DNA from: Terrimicrobiaceae bacterium
Lineage (GTDB): Bacteria > Verrucomicrobiota > Verrucomicrobiia > Chthoniobacterales > JAATET01
Length of the DNA: 35,356 nucleotides
Direction of reading: 5' to 3'
Assembly: GCA_028713285.1 (NCBI GenBank)
Contig: JAQTOP010000031.1
Location: 1-35,356, forward strand
The position numbers and the translations under genes were made by a program. The notes beneath the pieces are model-generated. The model was not told the DNA's origin and made no database searches. It was given only the letters and a program-made list of their open reading frames with translations. The stretch's first letter is position 1. Each line of letters starts with the position of its first letter. This document shows positions 22,865 through 31,849 of this stretch, one piece after another.

Positions 22865-24074
22865 CGGCGGGCTCGTCGAGCAGCCGGCGCGGTGCGAGGT
22901 CGATCTCGGGCGGCGTGTCGATCTCGCTGCCGCCCGAGGCGGCGCCAAGCTTTTTGAGTTCCCGGGCCTTCGAGAGCACCATGCGCTCAAGGCTGCCCAC
23001 GGCGGTGTTGTAGGCCGTGGTCGCCGATCCGAGGCCGCGTCCGATTTTCGCAAAATGCTCGGCGTAGGTCGCGATGCGATCGTGGAGGTCGCGGCCCACG
23101 TCGCTGATGCGGCGCGCGTTTTCGTTCATGCGTTCCTGCTTCCAGCCGTAATGCACGGCCTGGAGCAGCGCGATGAGCGTCATGGGCGAGGCCGGGATCA
23201 CGCGGCGCTCGACGGCCCATTCGAGGAGGGCCGGATCCTTCTCGATGGCGGCGGTGAAGGCGGTCTCGAGCGGCATGAACATCACGACGATCTCCGGCGA
23301 GTTCTCGAACTGCGCCCAGTAATTCTTCCCGGCGAGCGCCTCGATGTGACTGCGCACCTGGCGGGCGTGGCTCTTGAGATGCAGGGCGCGTGTGGCATCG
23401 TCGGTGGCCTCGATGGCGTTGAGATAGGCTTCGAGGGCGACCTTGGAATCCACGACTACCGATTTGCCGCCGGGCAGGTGGACGACGAGATCGGGGCGCA
23501 GCCGGCCGGCCTCGGTATCGACGCTGGTTTGCTGGGTGAAGTCGCAATGCTCCTGCATGCCGACGAGTTCGACGACGCGGCGCAGCGAAATCTCGCCCCA
23601 GCGCCCGCGCGTGGCCGGTGCGTGCAGGGCGCGGACGAGATTCGATGTCTCGGCCTGCAGGCGGACCTGCGTCTCGACGAGGCTGCCGACCTGCTGGCGC
23701 AGCGAGGCGTAGGCATCGACGCGGTCCTTCTCGATGGAGCGCACGGCGGCATCGAACTTCTCGAGCTGCTCGCGCATCGGCTTCACGAGCCCATCGACGG
23801 CCTCGCGTTTGTGCTCGAAGTCGCCCTTTGCGAGGTCGAGGAAGCGCTGATTGTTCTCGTGGAGGGCTGCAAGCGAGAGGGCCTTGAATTCCTCGCTCAT
23901 GCGCGCGTTCGCGGCCTCCTGAAGCGCGGCCTTCCCGGTCTCGGCGGCAAGCTGCACCTCGAGTCGCTGGCGTTCGCCCGCGGAGCGGAACAACCGCGCC
24001 GTGAGGAGCGCGCACGCAATGAGGAGGGCGACGATGACGCCTCCAAAGATGACAAGCGCGAGATTCCCGGCCAT
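22857..24074 (-). CDS. rmuC: DNA recombination protein RmuC
   Basis: This 405-residue protein has one N-terminal membrane anchor (NLALVIFGGVIVALLIACAL), a coiled coil of about 120 residues and the PD-(D/E)XK-like RmuC domain. Recognisable motifs are RGRWGEISLRRVVELVGM, RLRPDLVVHLPGGKSVVVDS with KVALEAYLNA, then VVMFMPLETAFTAA and PASPMTLIALLQAVHYGWKQ. RmuC limits rearrangements at inverted repeats and has recently been linked to defence against foreign DNA. It overlaps the secreted lipocalin gene by eight bases, an unrelated function as far as can be judged. Confidence 0.94.
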   Translation of the reverse strand: MAGNLALVIFGGVIVALLIACALLTARLFRSAGERQRLEVQLAAETGKAALQEAANARMSEEFKALSLAALHENNQRFLDLAKGDFEHKREAVDGLVKPMREQLEKFDAAVRSIEKDRVDAYASLRQQVGSLVETQVRLQAETSNLVRALHAPATRGRWGEISLRRVVELVGMQEHCDFTQQTSVDTEAGRLRPDLVVHLPGGKSVVVDSKVALEAYLNAIEATDDATRALHLKSHARQVRSHIEALAGKNYWAQFENSPEIVVMFMPLETAFTAAIEKDPALLEWAVERRVIPASPMTLIALLQAVHYGWKQERMNENARRISDVGRDLHDRIATYAEHFAKIGRGLGSATTAYNTAVGSLERMVLSKARELKKLGAASGGSEIDTPPEIDLAPRRLLDEPADG

Positions 24075-24204
24075 GCGGAGCGCAGTCTATACGCATTTCC
24101 AAAAACGTCGGCGATAAATCATCGAACTCCGCGACCGCCGCGACGAGGCTTGCGCCGCCGGGTGCGGCTCACTAAGACTCCCCGGATTGCTGTAGCGCCC
24201 ACGA

Positions 24205-24609
24205 ATGAAATTGCTTGTCGTTGATGACCAGGACCCAGTCGGTGAAATCATCAGCCGGATCGCCCAGCAGAGCGGGTGGGAGGCGATCCACACGGTCGCC
24301 TCGGAGCGCATCGATCAGATCATTCGCGCGGAGAATGTGGACGTCCTGCTGCTGGACTACGCGGTGAACGGCAATCCCCACGCGCCGCGGAATGGCCTGA
24401 CGATCACCGCCGAACTGCGCGAGCAGGGAATCGACATCCCGGTGATTCTCTTCACGGGATGGCCGGCCCTCATCGACGCGACGCGCGCGGAGAAGCTCGG
24501 CGTGATGCATGTGCTCGAGAAACCGCTGGGCATCCAGGAGCTTCGCAAATGTCTCGCGGCGGCAAGGCGGCGCCGCCAGGACGAATCCGTCGCCGGACCA
24601 GTAAAATAG
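24205..24609 (+). CDS. Stand-alone response regulator receiver domain
   Basis: This 134-residue protein consists of a single receiver domain: acidic pair D7-D8, phospho-acceptor D51 in LLLDYAVNG, switch T84 in LFTGW and K106 in EKPLG. The loop after D51 is longer than usual (NGNPHAPRNG), replacing the typical 'MP.M.G'. With no output domain it must act by protein contact or as a phosphorelay intermediate. It converges with the hybrid histidine kinase gene with 25 bases between, so the two are likely partners although on opposite strands. Confidence 0.9.
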   Translation: MKLLVVDDQDPVGEIISRIAQQSGWEAIHTVASERIDQIIRAENVDVLLLDYAVNGNPHAPRNGLTITAELREQGIDIPVILFTGWPALIDATRAEKLGVMHVLEKPLGIQELRKCLAAARRRRQDESVAGPVK

Positions 24610-24634
24610 AGCCCGGGCGGAGAGGCGGGACGGA

Positions 24635-25891
24635 TTATGATCGGGCCAGAGAAGTCATCACCGCGTTCCTGAGCGCGGTAGGGTGGAAGGGCTTCGGAAG
24701 GAAATTCGATTCATTCAGGAACGAATGGTCGCTCCACACGCTGCTGAATCCACTCGTGTAGAGCACGGACAGGTCCGGTTGATCCGTGAGGATCGCGAGC
24801 GCCACGTCGCGGCCCGACAGTCCGCCGGGCAACACGAGGTCGGTGAATAGCAGTTGAATCTCGCCGCGATGCGCGCTCCAGATTTCCTGTGCCTCCTCGC
24901 CGGTTGCGGCCATGAGCACGCGGAGACCGTTTGCTTGCAGGAGCTGGCGGGCCAGATCGCGAATGCCGGGATCGTCCTCCACGAGCAGGATGGTGCCCCG
25001 CAGCGGAGCGATTCCGTGGGTGCCGGCTGCCAGTCTGGATTCGTCGAGGGGAGGATCGATCTCCGGAATCCACATGCGAAACTCCGTTCCGCGACCGGGC
25101 TCGCTGTCGAAATCGACCGCTCCGCCGTGCGACCTGGCGACCTGCGCAACGATGGCCAGGCCCATGCCCGTGCCGCTCGATTTGCTCGTGAAAAACGGCT
25201 CGAAGACCATCGGCTGATCCTCGGGTGGAATCCCACAGCCGCTATCCGATACGCACACCGTGACGAATGGCCCGGGGGGGCAGCCGTCGATTTCGCCCGC
25301 GGCCAGATCCCTCTCGCAACTTGATAGCGTGATCTTGCCGCCCGACGGCATCGCATCCACGGCATTGAGCACGAGATTCAAAATGGCCTGTTCAAGTGCG
25401 CCGCGGTCGCCTCGCACCCAATGATCACGAGGTCCGGCGACGATCCCGATTTCGACCTTTTTTGCGGCAAGCGGTTCGAGCAGCCGGACGAGGCCGTCAA
25501 AGAGACTGCGAATCTTCATGGGCTGAAAATCCTCCGGCTGGCGGCGGACAAAACCGAGTACCTTGCGCGTGAGGTCGGCTGCTCGCTGCGAGGCCTCGCC
25601 GATCTTGCCGGCGGCGCCAATCACCTCTTCCGGATCGAAGTCGGCCGTCTCGATCAGGGCGGCATTCAGCTGGATGACCGTGAGCAGATTGTTCAGGTCG
25701 TGAATGATCGCGCTGGCAAGCCGGCCGATGACTTCCATCTTCTGCGCCTGCAGCGGAATGATACGACGATCCTCGGCCTTCACAGCACCGATTGTGCGCG
25801 CTTTTCCATCCGCCCGCCACCACTTGTTTGCCTCATCACCAATAAATTGATTGCGTCTCTCGCAATTGGCGGTGAAGTATTCATCCCCCAC
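24635..25891 (-). CDS. Cytoplasmic hybrid sensor histidine kinase
   Basis: This protein of about 418 residues has no membrane segment. A short N-terminus leads to the phospho-acceptor region ASAIIHDLNNLLTVIQLNAA, then the ATPase domain with N-box EQAILNLVLNAVDAMP, G1 DSGCGIPP and G2 GTGMGLAIVAQVARSHGG. A C-terminal receiver follows (LLVEDD, FTDLVLPGGLSG, YTSGFSS, LPKPF). The HDLNN form of the H-box is typical of kinases related to the NtrB/FixL group. No PAS or GAF sensor is present, so the input must come from a partner. The start is uncertain: a GTG at 25891 has AGGGA upstream, while a TTG at 25927 also lies in frame and would overlap the divergent gene. Confidence 0.88.
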   Translation of the reverse strand: MGDEYFTANCERRNQFIGDEANKWWRADGKARTIGAVKAEDRRIIPLQAQKMEVIGRLASAIIHDLNNLLTVIQLNAALIETADFDPEEVIGAAGKIGEASQRAADLTRKVLGFVRRQPEDFQPMKIRSLFDGLVRLLEPLAAKKVEIGIVAGPRDHWVRGDRGALEQAILNLVLNAVDAMPSGGKITLSSCERDLAAGEIDGCPPGPFVTVCVSDSGCGIPPEDQPMVFEPFFTSKSSGTGMGLAIVAQVARSHGGAVDFDSEPGRGTEFRMWIPEIDPPLDESRLAAGTHGIAPLRGTILLVEDDPGIRDLARQLLQANGLRVLMAATGEEAQEIWSAHRGEIQLLFTDLVLPGGLSGRDVALAILTDQPDLSVLYTSGFSSVWSDHSFLNESNFLPKPFHPTALRNAVMTSLARS

Positions 25892-25905
25892 ATTTCCCTG
25901 TGAAT

Positions 25906-26334
25906 ATGCCGCCCGGTCCGGACCCAACCAGCTACGAGGGGTTGCTGGCCCTCCTGCAGAACGAGTTTCCGAAAGTCTGCCCGAGCTGCGGACGGGAGTA
26001 TCCCACGCTGGAGAACTTTGTGGACGAAACCCAGCCGGTGAACCAGGGCACGGGCTTGATGGGTTACGATCTGGGAGATGGCGATCACCAGCAGGTGGCC
26101 ATGCTGCGCAACTGCGCCTGCGGATCGACGATGGCGACTTTTTGCAGCGACCGGCGCGACGGTTCGGAGGGCGGGATGCGGCGGAGGGCGGCGTTCGAGA
26201 ATCTCCTCGATGATCTCGAATCGCAGGGAATCGATGCGCTTGTTGCCCGGGACGAACTCCTCGCCTTCCTGCGCGGGGAGCGAAGCCCGATCCTCGAGGG
26301 CATGGGCGTATTCCGGCGGCCTCGCGGCGCCTAG
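25906..26334 (+). CDS. Small cysteine-motif protein next to the histidine kinase
   Basis: This 142-residue protein has a CPSCGREY motif near residue 26 and a second cysteine set NCACGSTMATFCSD around residues 70-82, consistent with a zinc or other metal site. The rest is acidic and helical (FENLLDDLESQGIDALVARD). I do not recognise a named family. An in-frame GTG at 25900 is an alternative start. It is divergent from the sensorless hybrid kinase with almost no gap, so it could be the kinase's partner or redox/metal sensor. That is inference. Confidence 0.65.
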   Translation: MPPGPDPTSYEGLLALLQNEFPKVCPSCGREYPTLENFVDETQPVNQGTGLMGYDLGDGDHQQVAMLRNCACGSTMATFCSDRRDGSEGGMRRRAAFENLLDDLESQGIDALVARDELLAFLRGERSPILEGMGVFRRPRGA

Positions 26335-26341
26335 GCGTTTC

Positions 26342-27073
26342 TCAAATGTTGTCGCCGAGGAAGGTGTGGATTCCGCACTCCGCCTTGTCGAATCCCGTCC
26401 AGCGGCCCGCGCGTTCGTCGTCGGTCTCGCCGATCGGGCGGGTGCAGGTGTGGCACCCGATGCTGCGATAGCCGCGACCGAGGAGGGCATTCACCGGAAG
26501 GTCGCGCTCCCGCAGGCGGGCATGGACGGCCTCGCGGGTCCAGTTTGCCATCGGGTTGAGCTTGAGGATGTATTGATCGTGCAGCACGTCGAACTTGTAG
26601 AGTTCGGCGATCTGCGTCTGCTGCCGGGTGTCGGACTGCTGGCGGCGCAGCCCGGTGATCCAGACGTCGAGGGTCTTGAGTTTGTTTTGCAGCGGAAGCA
26701 CCTTGCGCAACGTGCAGCAGAGGTCCGGATGGCGTTTCCACAGCTCGGGGCCGTGCTCGGCGGCCTGCTCCTCGACGGTCTGCTCGGGATGGAGCGACTC
26801 GATCTCGATGCCGAGCCGCGCTTCGAGCTTCGCCTTGAGTTCGAGCGTCTCGGCGAAGAGCAGGCCGGTGTCGAGGGTGAAGACCGGAAAGCGAAATCCG
26901 TTCGCGTAGGCCGTGTCCATCACGACGATGCCTGCGCCTTGAAAGCTCGTGCCGATGGCCGCGCGCTCGCCGTAGTTTTCCCATGCCCAGCGGAGAATCT
27001 CCACGAGCGAGGCGGACTCGAACTCGTCCGCCTTGCGGTGGATCAGGTCAGGATCGAATTTTTGGAGCGACAT
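26342..27073 (-). CDS. cysH: Assimilatory (phospho)adenylyl-sulfate reductase CysH
   Basis: This 243-residue PAPS/APS reductase reduces activated sulfate to sulfite using thioredoxin. It shows the adenylyl-binding segment RAAIGTSFQGAGIVVMD, TLDTGLLFAET, and WITGLRRQQSDTRQQTQ. The cysteine pairs are C119-C120 and C207-C210 (IGCHTCTRP), and the catalytic C-terminal motif is ECGIH. The CC...CxxC set marks the [4Fe-4S] branch, which usually acts on APS rather than PAPS. No other sulfate-assimilation gene is adjacent. A palindromic repeat lies just upstream. Confidence 0.94.
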   Translation of the reverse strand: MSLQKFDPDLIHRKADEFESASLVEILRWAWENYGERAAIGTSFQGAGIVVMDTAYANGFRFPVFTLDTGLLFAETLELKAKLEARLGIEIESLHPEQTVEEQAAEHGPELWKRHPDLCCTLRKVLPLQNKLKTLDVWITGLRRQQSDTRQQTQIAELYKFDVLHDQYILKLNPMANWTREAVHARLRERDLPVNALLGRGYRSIGCHTCTRPIGETDDERAGRWTGFDKAECGIHTFLGDNI

Positions 27074-27084
27074 GATGCTATTTT

Positions 27085-27145
27085 CACCCGAAGCCGCGAG
27101 GCCCGCGAAGGAAAGGAGTTCCTCGCGCCTTCGCGGCTTCGCGTG
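27085..27145. repeat. Palindromic intergenic repeat / hairpin
   Basis: CACCCGAAGCCGCGAGGC (27085-27102) pairs with the reverse of CCTTCGCGGCTTCGCGTG (27128-27145) at 15 of 18 positions. It lies between the transketolase stop and the cysH start, both on the minus strand, where it could end transketolase transcription. It resembles dispersed 'CGCGAAGCCGCGAAG' repeats of many bacterial genomes. Confidence 0.65.
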
Positions 27146-27155
27146 ACGCCCACCC

Positions 27156-29138
27156 CTACAGCGACTTCACTGCGGCGACAACGCTCTCGGGTGTCATACC
27201 GAGTTCCTTCATCACCGTCGGCCCCGGAGCGCTGAGGCCGAAGCGGTCGATGGCGACGGCTTTGCCGTCCAGGCCGATGAAGCGAAACCAGGGATCCGAA
27301 ACGCCGGCCTCGATGCTCACGCGCTTGCGGCATGTTGACGGCAGCACTTCCTCGCGGTAGGCGGCGTCCTGCCGCTCGAAGCGCTCGAAGCAGGGCATCG
27401 AGACGACGCGCACGCCGTCGCCGAGCTGGCCGGCGGCCTTGATCGCGTGCTGAAGTTCGCTGCCGGTCGCAAGAAGAATCGTGTCGAGTGCGCCGGTCTC
27501 CTCGCGGGCGATGTAGCCGCCCTTGAAGACGCCTTCGCGGCGTGTTTGCACTGAGATCTCCGCGAGTGTGGGCACGTTCTGGCGGCAGAGCACGAGCATC
27601 GTGGGGCCGTCGGTCTTCTCGAACGCCGCGGCGAATGCACCCGCGGTTTCCTCCGGATCGCCGGGGCGGATGACATCGAGGCCCGGGATCGCGCGCAATG
27701 CGGCGACGGTTTCCACCGGCTCGTGCGTCGGGCCATCCTCGCCGACGCCCACGGAGTCGTGGGTGAAAATATAGACGCAGGGCAATTTCGCTAGCGCGGC
27801 GAGACGGATCGACGGACGGCCGTAGTCGCTGAAGACGAGAAACGTCGCGCCGCTCGGGCGGAAGATGCCGTCGTAGGCGAGGCCGTTCATGATGCCGCAC
27901 ATCGCGTGCTCGCGGATGCCGAAGTGGATGTTGCGGCCCTCGCGGTTCTGCCGGTCGAAATTTCCGGCGCCCTCGATGTAGTTGAGCGTGGAGCCATGGA
28001 GGTCGGCGCTGCCGCTCACGAGCAGGGGCATGGCCTGCGCGATCGGCTGTAGGACGACGCTGCCGGCCTTGCGTGTGGCGATGGATTCGTCGGGCTGGAA
28101 CTCGGGAATGACGCCCAGGAGGTCGGGCACTTTTCCGGCGCGGGCGGCCTCGAGTTCCGCGGCGAGATCGGCGTTGCCCGCCTGCCATGCGGCGAAGTTT
28201 TTTTCCCACTCGGCGTAGGCGGCCTTCAGCGTCGCCTTGTGGGCGGCGAAATACTCGATCGTCGCGGGATCGACGAAGAACTTTTCCTCCGGCAGGCCGA
28301 GGCCCTTGCGCGCGGCGTCCGAAAACTTCACGCCGGCTTCGCCGTGGGCTTTGTTCGTGCCCTGGACCTCGGGAATGGATTTGCCGATCATCGTCTTTGC
28401 AATGATGAACTGGGGCTTCCCGCTGGTGGCGGCCTTCGCCCGCGCAAAGACCGCGGCGACTTCCGTGAGGTTGTTGCCGTCGATTTCGTGAATTTCCCAG
28501 CCGTAGGCCTTGAAGCGCCCGCCGGTGTCCTCGCTTTGCGAAACAGGGGCCATCGCATCGAGAGTGACGTTGTTGGAATCGTAAAAAAGGATCAGGTTAT
28601 CGAGCCCGAGGTGGCCGGCCAGGGCGGCCGCCTCCTGCGAGATGCCTTCCTGCAGACAGCCGTCGCCTGCGAGGCAGACGACGTGATGATCGAAAATTTT
28701 GTGCTCGGGCGTATTGAATCGCGCCTCGGACATCTTGCCGGACATCGCGTAGCCGACGGCATTGGACACGCCCTGCCCGAGCGGACCGGTCGTGGCCTCG
28801 ACGCCCGGGGTCTCGTGAAATTCCGGGTGGCCCGGGGTGATGCTGTGAAGCTGGCGGAAGGCCTTGAGATCGTCGCGGCTGACGGCGTAGCCGGAAAGGT
28901 GCAGCCACGAATAGAGAAACATCGAGCCATGCCCGGCGGACAGGATGAAGCGGTCGCGGTTCAGCCACTTGGGGTCGTCCGGATTGTGCGAAAGCGCGTG
29001 ACCGTAGAGGACCGCGCCGATTTCGGTCGCGCCGAGGGGAAGGCCGAGATGGCCGGATTTGCAGGCGGTGACGGCGTCAATTGCCAGGCCGCGGGCGTCG
29101 CGGCAGGCGAGCGAAAGGGAGTCGATGTCGAGGCTCAT
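27156..29138 (-). CDS. tkt: Transketolase
   Basis: This thiamine-diphosphate enzyme of the pentose phosphate pathway has 660 residues, a normal length. N-terminal features are [20 protein letters not shown], the [10 protein letters not shown] segment and [15 protein letters not shown], then the metal/ThDP motif [20 protein letters not shown] through LILFYDSNN. The pyrimidine domain has [34 protein letters not shown] and [17 protein letters not shown]. The C-terminal domain ends with [15 protein letters not shown]. It swaps two-carbon units between sugar phosphates. The ATG at 29138 was chosen; the longer frame covers non-conserved upstream DNA. Homology to DXS is excluded by the length and motifs. 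Confidence 0.97.
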   Translation of the reverse strand: MSLDIDSLSLACRDARGLAIDAVTACKSGHLGLPLGATEIGAVLYGHALSHNPDDPKWLNRDRFILSAGHGSMFLYSWLHLSGYAVSRDDLKAFRQLHSITPGHPEFHETPGVEATTGPLGQGVSNAVGYAMSGKMSEARFNTPEHKIFDHHVVCLAGDGCLQEGISQEAAALAGHLGLDNLILFYDSNNVTLDAMAPVSQSEDTGGRFKAYGWEIHEIDGNNLTEVAAVFARAKAATSGKPQFIIAKTMIGKSIPEVQGTNKAHGEAGVKFSDAARKGLGLPEEKFFVDPATIEYFAAHKATLKAAYAEWEKNFAAWQAGNADLAAELEAARAGKVPDLLGVIPEFQPDESIATRKAGSVVLQPIAQAMPLLVSGSADLHGSTLNYIEGAGNFDRQNREGRNIHFGIREHAMCGIMNGLAYDGIFRPSGATFLVFSDYGRPSIRLAALAKLPCVYIFTHDSVGVGEDGPTHEPVETVAALRAIPGLDVIRPGDPEETAGAFAAAFEKTDGPTMLVLCRQNVPTLAEISVQTRREGVFKGGYIAREETGALDTILLATGSELQHAIKAAGQLGDGVRVVSMPCFERFERQDAAYREEVLPSTCRKRVSIEAGVSDPWFRFIGLDGKAVAIDRFGLSAPGPTVMKELGMTPESVVAAVKSL

Positions 29139-29280
29139 TGGTCTTGGTAAATTGTCGGACGAGCAAATGAGACACCCCGCCCGATGGCAAGCCCCGTTTG
29201 CCAAACCCCGGCGAAACATTCGGCGCACGAGGGGCGCGCTTCGTGCCGGCGGGGCTGGAATGTGGTAGGATGTCCGCCAA

Positions 29281-30792
29281 ATGTCCCGCCGCATCCCGCT
29301 TCTGCTCGCGCTTTGCCTCGCCGTCCCATCGGCGGGCGACGCGGCCGCGCCGGATGGCTATGTCCTCGAGGCCACTGTCGCAAGCGTGCCTGCCACGGGC
29401 GGTGCCAGCTTCGGGTCGAAGTTCTTTTTTCAATCCGGCGATCAGGTTGTCTATCGGATCGTCCCCGCCGGGGGGACCGAGGGCGACCCGGCGGCGCAGT
29501 GGGAGTATTGGTCTTCGGCAACCGGCGCGCAGGCCGTGCTGCCGGCGAGTGGTTACGACTCCATCGATGTGCGCGGAATGAACGCGCACGGCGAGGTCGT
29601 CGGGATCACGTCGCAGGTCTCCCCTGCGCGGAATGCGGCGCTGGACTGGACGCTCGCCGCAGGTCCTGCGGCGCCCGCCGGCTTCGACGCGGGCTTCAGC
29701 GCGCTGGAGGCGATCAACATCCACGGCCGCGCCATCGGCAGCAATTACTCCGCGGCGATCTTCGGCCCGGAGCGGGTCCGATGGGACTCGGCGACGCCCG
29801 CGACCCCGCCGGCCGCGATTCCGCTCCCGGCCGGATACAATTACGGCGAGATTCATGGAATCAGCGCGAATGGCGAAGTGCTGCTTTTCGTCAAGGACGC
29901 CGCCGACACCATGCACGCCGCGGTCTGGGATGGCGCGACGTGCGTGACAGTCGGCCCCGCTCCGGCGGCGGGCGAGACGCTTTACCCCTCCAATCTCGCG
30001 ATCAACTCGGCCGGCGACGTGGCGATGCTCGTCTTCACGGCGGGCGGTGGCTACACCCTGCATTTCATCCCGGCATCCGATCGAACGACGTGGCACTCGT
30101 TCACCTTCCCCGGGCCGGTGACCTCCGTTTACAATCTGCAAATCAGCGGCGCGGGCCTCGCGAGCTGCGACACAGGGATCAGCGGCGTGAATGTCGTGAG
30201 CATCGTCTCGGCGGCGAAGACGCAGCAGCGGACGTTTCCCGGCTACCGATCCTGGTTGAATGCGAGTGGCGAATTCGTTTTCGGCAACGCGGGGAAGGAG
30301 AATTATTGGGACGCCTCCGCGTGGACCGGAGCGCCCGTCGAGGTGCCGCTTTCCGTTCCGACCTCGTCGGGAGGGCTGGATGTCGTGGGCTTCAACGATG
30401 CGGGACGCCTGCTCGTATTGAACACCGTCCAGGCCACCCGCTCGCTCTCGATCCTCGCCCCGGCCTTCGCGGAGCCGGCCAGCGTGACGCTCACCCCGGT
30501 TCGCAAAACTCTCCGGTTGGCCGTTGGCGCGACCATCCATCGGCGGCTGGTGAAGACGCGGATCACCGGGCAATCGCCCGACGGAACCGTGCGCTACGTC
30601 GTGCGCGGCAGGCTGCCAGGCGGGTTGCGGTTCCGTGCGGGCGAGGCGTTGCTCGCCGGACGGCCTGCGCGCGTGCAGCGCGTGACATTGCATGTCGCCG
30701 CGACCTATGCGGCGGCGGGCGTGAAAAAGAAAAGCGCCTACGTGGCGATCAACGTTCGCGTCCGCGCGCCAGCCAGTCGCCCGACGCGATGA
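29281..30792 (+). CDS. Secreted HAF-repeat-like protein
   Basis: This 503-residue protein has a signal peptide ([20 protein letters not shown]). It has several HAF-type repeats, each a short 'xNxxGxxxG' core: [75 protein letters not shown] and [11 protein letters not shown]. Such repeats predict an extracellular beta-propeller. The last 90 residues ([14 protein letters not shown] ... [20 protein letters not shown]) resemble a putative Ig-like domain and are rich in Arg and Lys. Function is unknown. Its 3' end overlaps the convergent cyclotransferase-like gene by 44 bases. The ATG at 29281 is preceded by AGGATG-like sequence. Confidence 0.75.
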   Translation: MSRRIPLLLALCLAVPSAGDAAAPDGYVLEATVASVPATGGASFGSKFFFQSGDQVVYRIVPAGGTEGDPAAQWEYWSSATGAQAVLPASGYDSIDVRGMNAHGEVVGITSQVSPARNAALDWTLAAGPAAPAGFDAGFSALEAINIHGRAIGSNYSAAIFGPERVRWDSATPATPPAAIPLPAGYNYGEIHGISANGEVLLFVKDAADTMHAAVWDGATCVTVGPAPAAGETLYPSNLAINSAGDVAMLVFTAGGGYTLHFIPASDRTTWHSFTFPGPVTSVYNLQISGAGLASCDTGISGVNVVSIVSAAKTQQRTFPGYRSWLNASGEFVFGNAGKENYWDASAWTGAPVEVPLSVPTSSGGLDVVGFNDAGRLLVLNTVQATRSLSILAPAFAEPASVTLTPVRKTLRLAVGATIHRRLVKTRITGQSPDGTVRYVVRGRLPGGLRFRAGEALLAGRPARVQRVTLHVAATYAAAGVKKKSAYVAINVRVRAPASRPTR

Positions 30793-31159
30793 CCGGCCGC
30801 CCGGCGCAGCGGTCCGCGGCGATTTCGTAAACCCAGCACGTTTCCATGGCGCCGTCGTCCCGATGGGCCTGGACGCGCACGCGGCGGTATCCGCACGTTG
30901 CGGGTTCGCGCGGATCGATGCCCTCCCATTCGTCCAGCCCGGCGAGAGCGCCGGGAGTCACATCGAAAAGCTCGCCGCGCACCCAGTCGGCCGCGGGATC
31001 GAGGAGGAGCCCGGGATAATCGACGAAGTCGTGCAGCACGCCGCGCACCCGAGCGGGCGCGACGAATTCCGCGCCGTCGTAGTGTGCGAGCGCATCCCGC
31101 GAGCCCCCGCGGCGGAGGGTGCCATAGAGAAAGATTCGCTGGCTTGCGGAGGCCCCCAC
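30749..31159 (-). CDS. Gamma-glutamylcyclotransferase (AIG2-like) family protein
   Basis: This 136-residue protein has the family-defining FLYGTLRRGGSRDAL loop that binds the glutamyl group. It is followed by VRGVLHDFVDYPGLLLDPAA, then VRGELFDVTPGALAGLDEWE, with the catalytic Glu expected in the latter segment, and YRRVRVQAHRDDGAMETCWV. It resembles the BtrG/YtfP group, which acts on gamma-glutamyl compounds or has no assigned substrate. The start is a GTG at 31159, seven bases after the GYF_2 gene stop. Its 3' end runs into the convergent secreted-protein gene. Confidence 0.88.
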   Translation of the reverse strand: MGASASQRIFLYGTLRRGGSRDALAHYDGAEFVAPARVRGVLHDFVDYPGLLLDPAADWVRGELFDVTPGALAGLDEWEGIDPREPATCGYRRVRVQAHRDDGAMETCWVYEIAADRCAGRPVIASGDWLARGRER

Positions 31160-31166
31160 GCCGGTG

Positions 31167-31730
31167 CTATCCCGCGTTGGAATAGTCCGAAAGCTCGCGC
31201 ACGCGGGCGTCGAGTTCGCGCACGCGCGTTTCGAGCCGGTGGATCGTATCCGCCGCCATGTCGAGCTGGCGGCGCTTTTCGAGCAGGCCGATTTCGAGTT
31301 CGCGGATGCGCTTTTGCAGACCGAGCCGGATGATGCCTTTCGAGGGCGAGCGGCCGGCGGAAGACTCGTCGCCGTGGAGTTCCGGCGGCGGGAAGAACGC
31401 CGTCTCGTTGAAGGGTTGCTCGACGCCGGTGCAGCAATCGAGAATGACCGTGTCGCCGTTGATTTCGCCGTTTTCGAGAAATTCCAGCAGCGAGCCGATG
31501 GTCGTCGGGCCGTAATAATGGTCGTCGTCGAGTTTGACGATCCAGTCCATCTTCAACTCGGGAACCATGGGCGACTTCGTCCACACCTGCGCATCGTTCG
31601 ACAGGGCATCCTGCGGCGCGATCTGCGCGGTGCCGGCCCATTCCACGAGGCGGCCAAACGGCACCGGGCCGAAGACCTCACCGTTGTCGTGCTTCTTGAG
31701 AAACCAGTTGTCCGTGTTGTCGATGGCCAT
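31167..31730 (-). CDS. GYF_2 (DUF4339) domain protein with C-terminal coiled coil
   Basis: This 187-residue soluble protein has two GYF_2-like modules: DNWFLKKHDNGEVFGPVPFG at the N-terminus and DDDHYYGPTTIGSLLEFLEN around residues 68-90. These domains are thought to bind proline-rich or other peptide partners. The last 60 residues (LQKRIRELEIGLLEKRRQLD and beyond) are a heptad coiled coil, suggesting oligomerisation. Such proteins are common in Planctomycetes and Verrucomicrobia, with no known function. The ATG at 31730 is preceded by a GGAGG-poor region. It is co-directional with the cyclotransferase gene. Confidence 0.8.
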   Translation of the reverse strand: MAIDNTDNWFLKKHDNGEVFGPVPFGRLVEWAGTAQIAPQDALSNDAQVWTKSPMVPELKMDWIVKLDDDHYYGPTTIGSLLEFLENGEINGDTVILDCCTGVEQPFNETAFFPPPELHGDESSAGRSPSKGIIRLGLQKRIRELEIGLLEKRRQLDMAADTIHRLETRVRELDARVRELSDYSNAG

Positions 31731-31849
31731 GGGAGGAGATGGGATTCAACGCAGTTTCGCCGGGACGCGCAAAAAAGACAAGCGCGCGGCGCTCGAAACC
31801 ATTTCCAGCAGATGCGTCCGGGTAAATCGTCCCGCGGGCGGGGAGGCGG

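Noticed and set aside
29185-29203. TGGCAA...TTGCCA short palindrome as an operator
   Set aside because: Six-base arms with a seven-base spacer are too short to support a call, and no matching regulator is nearby.
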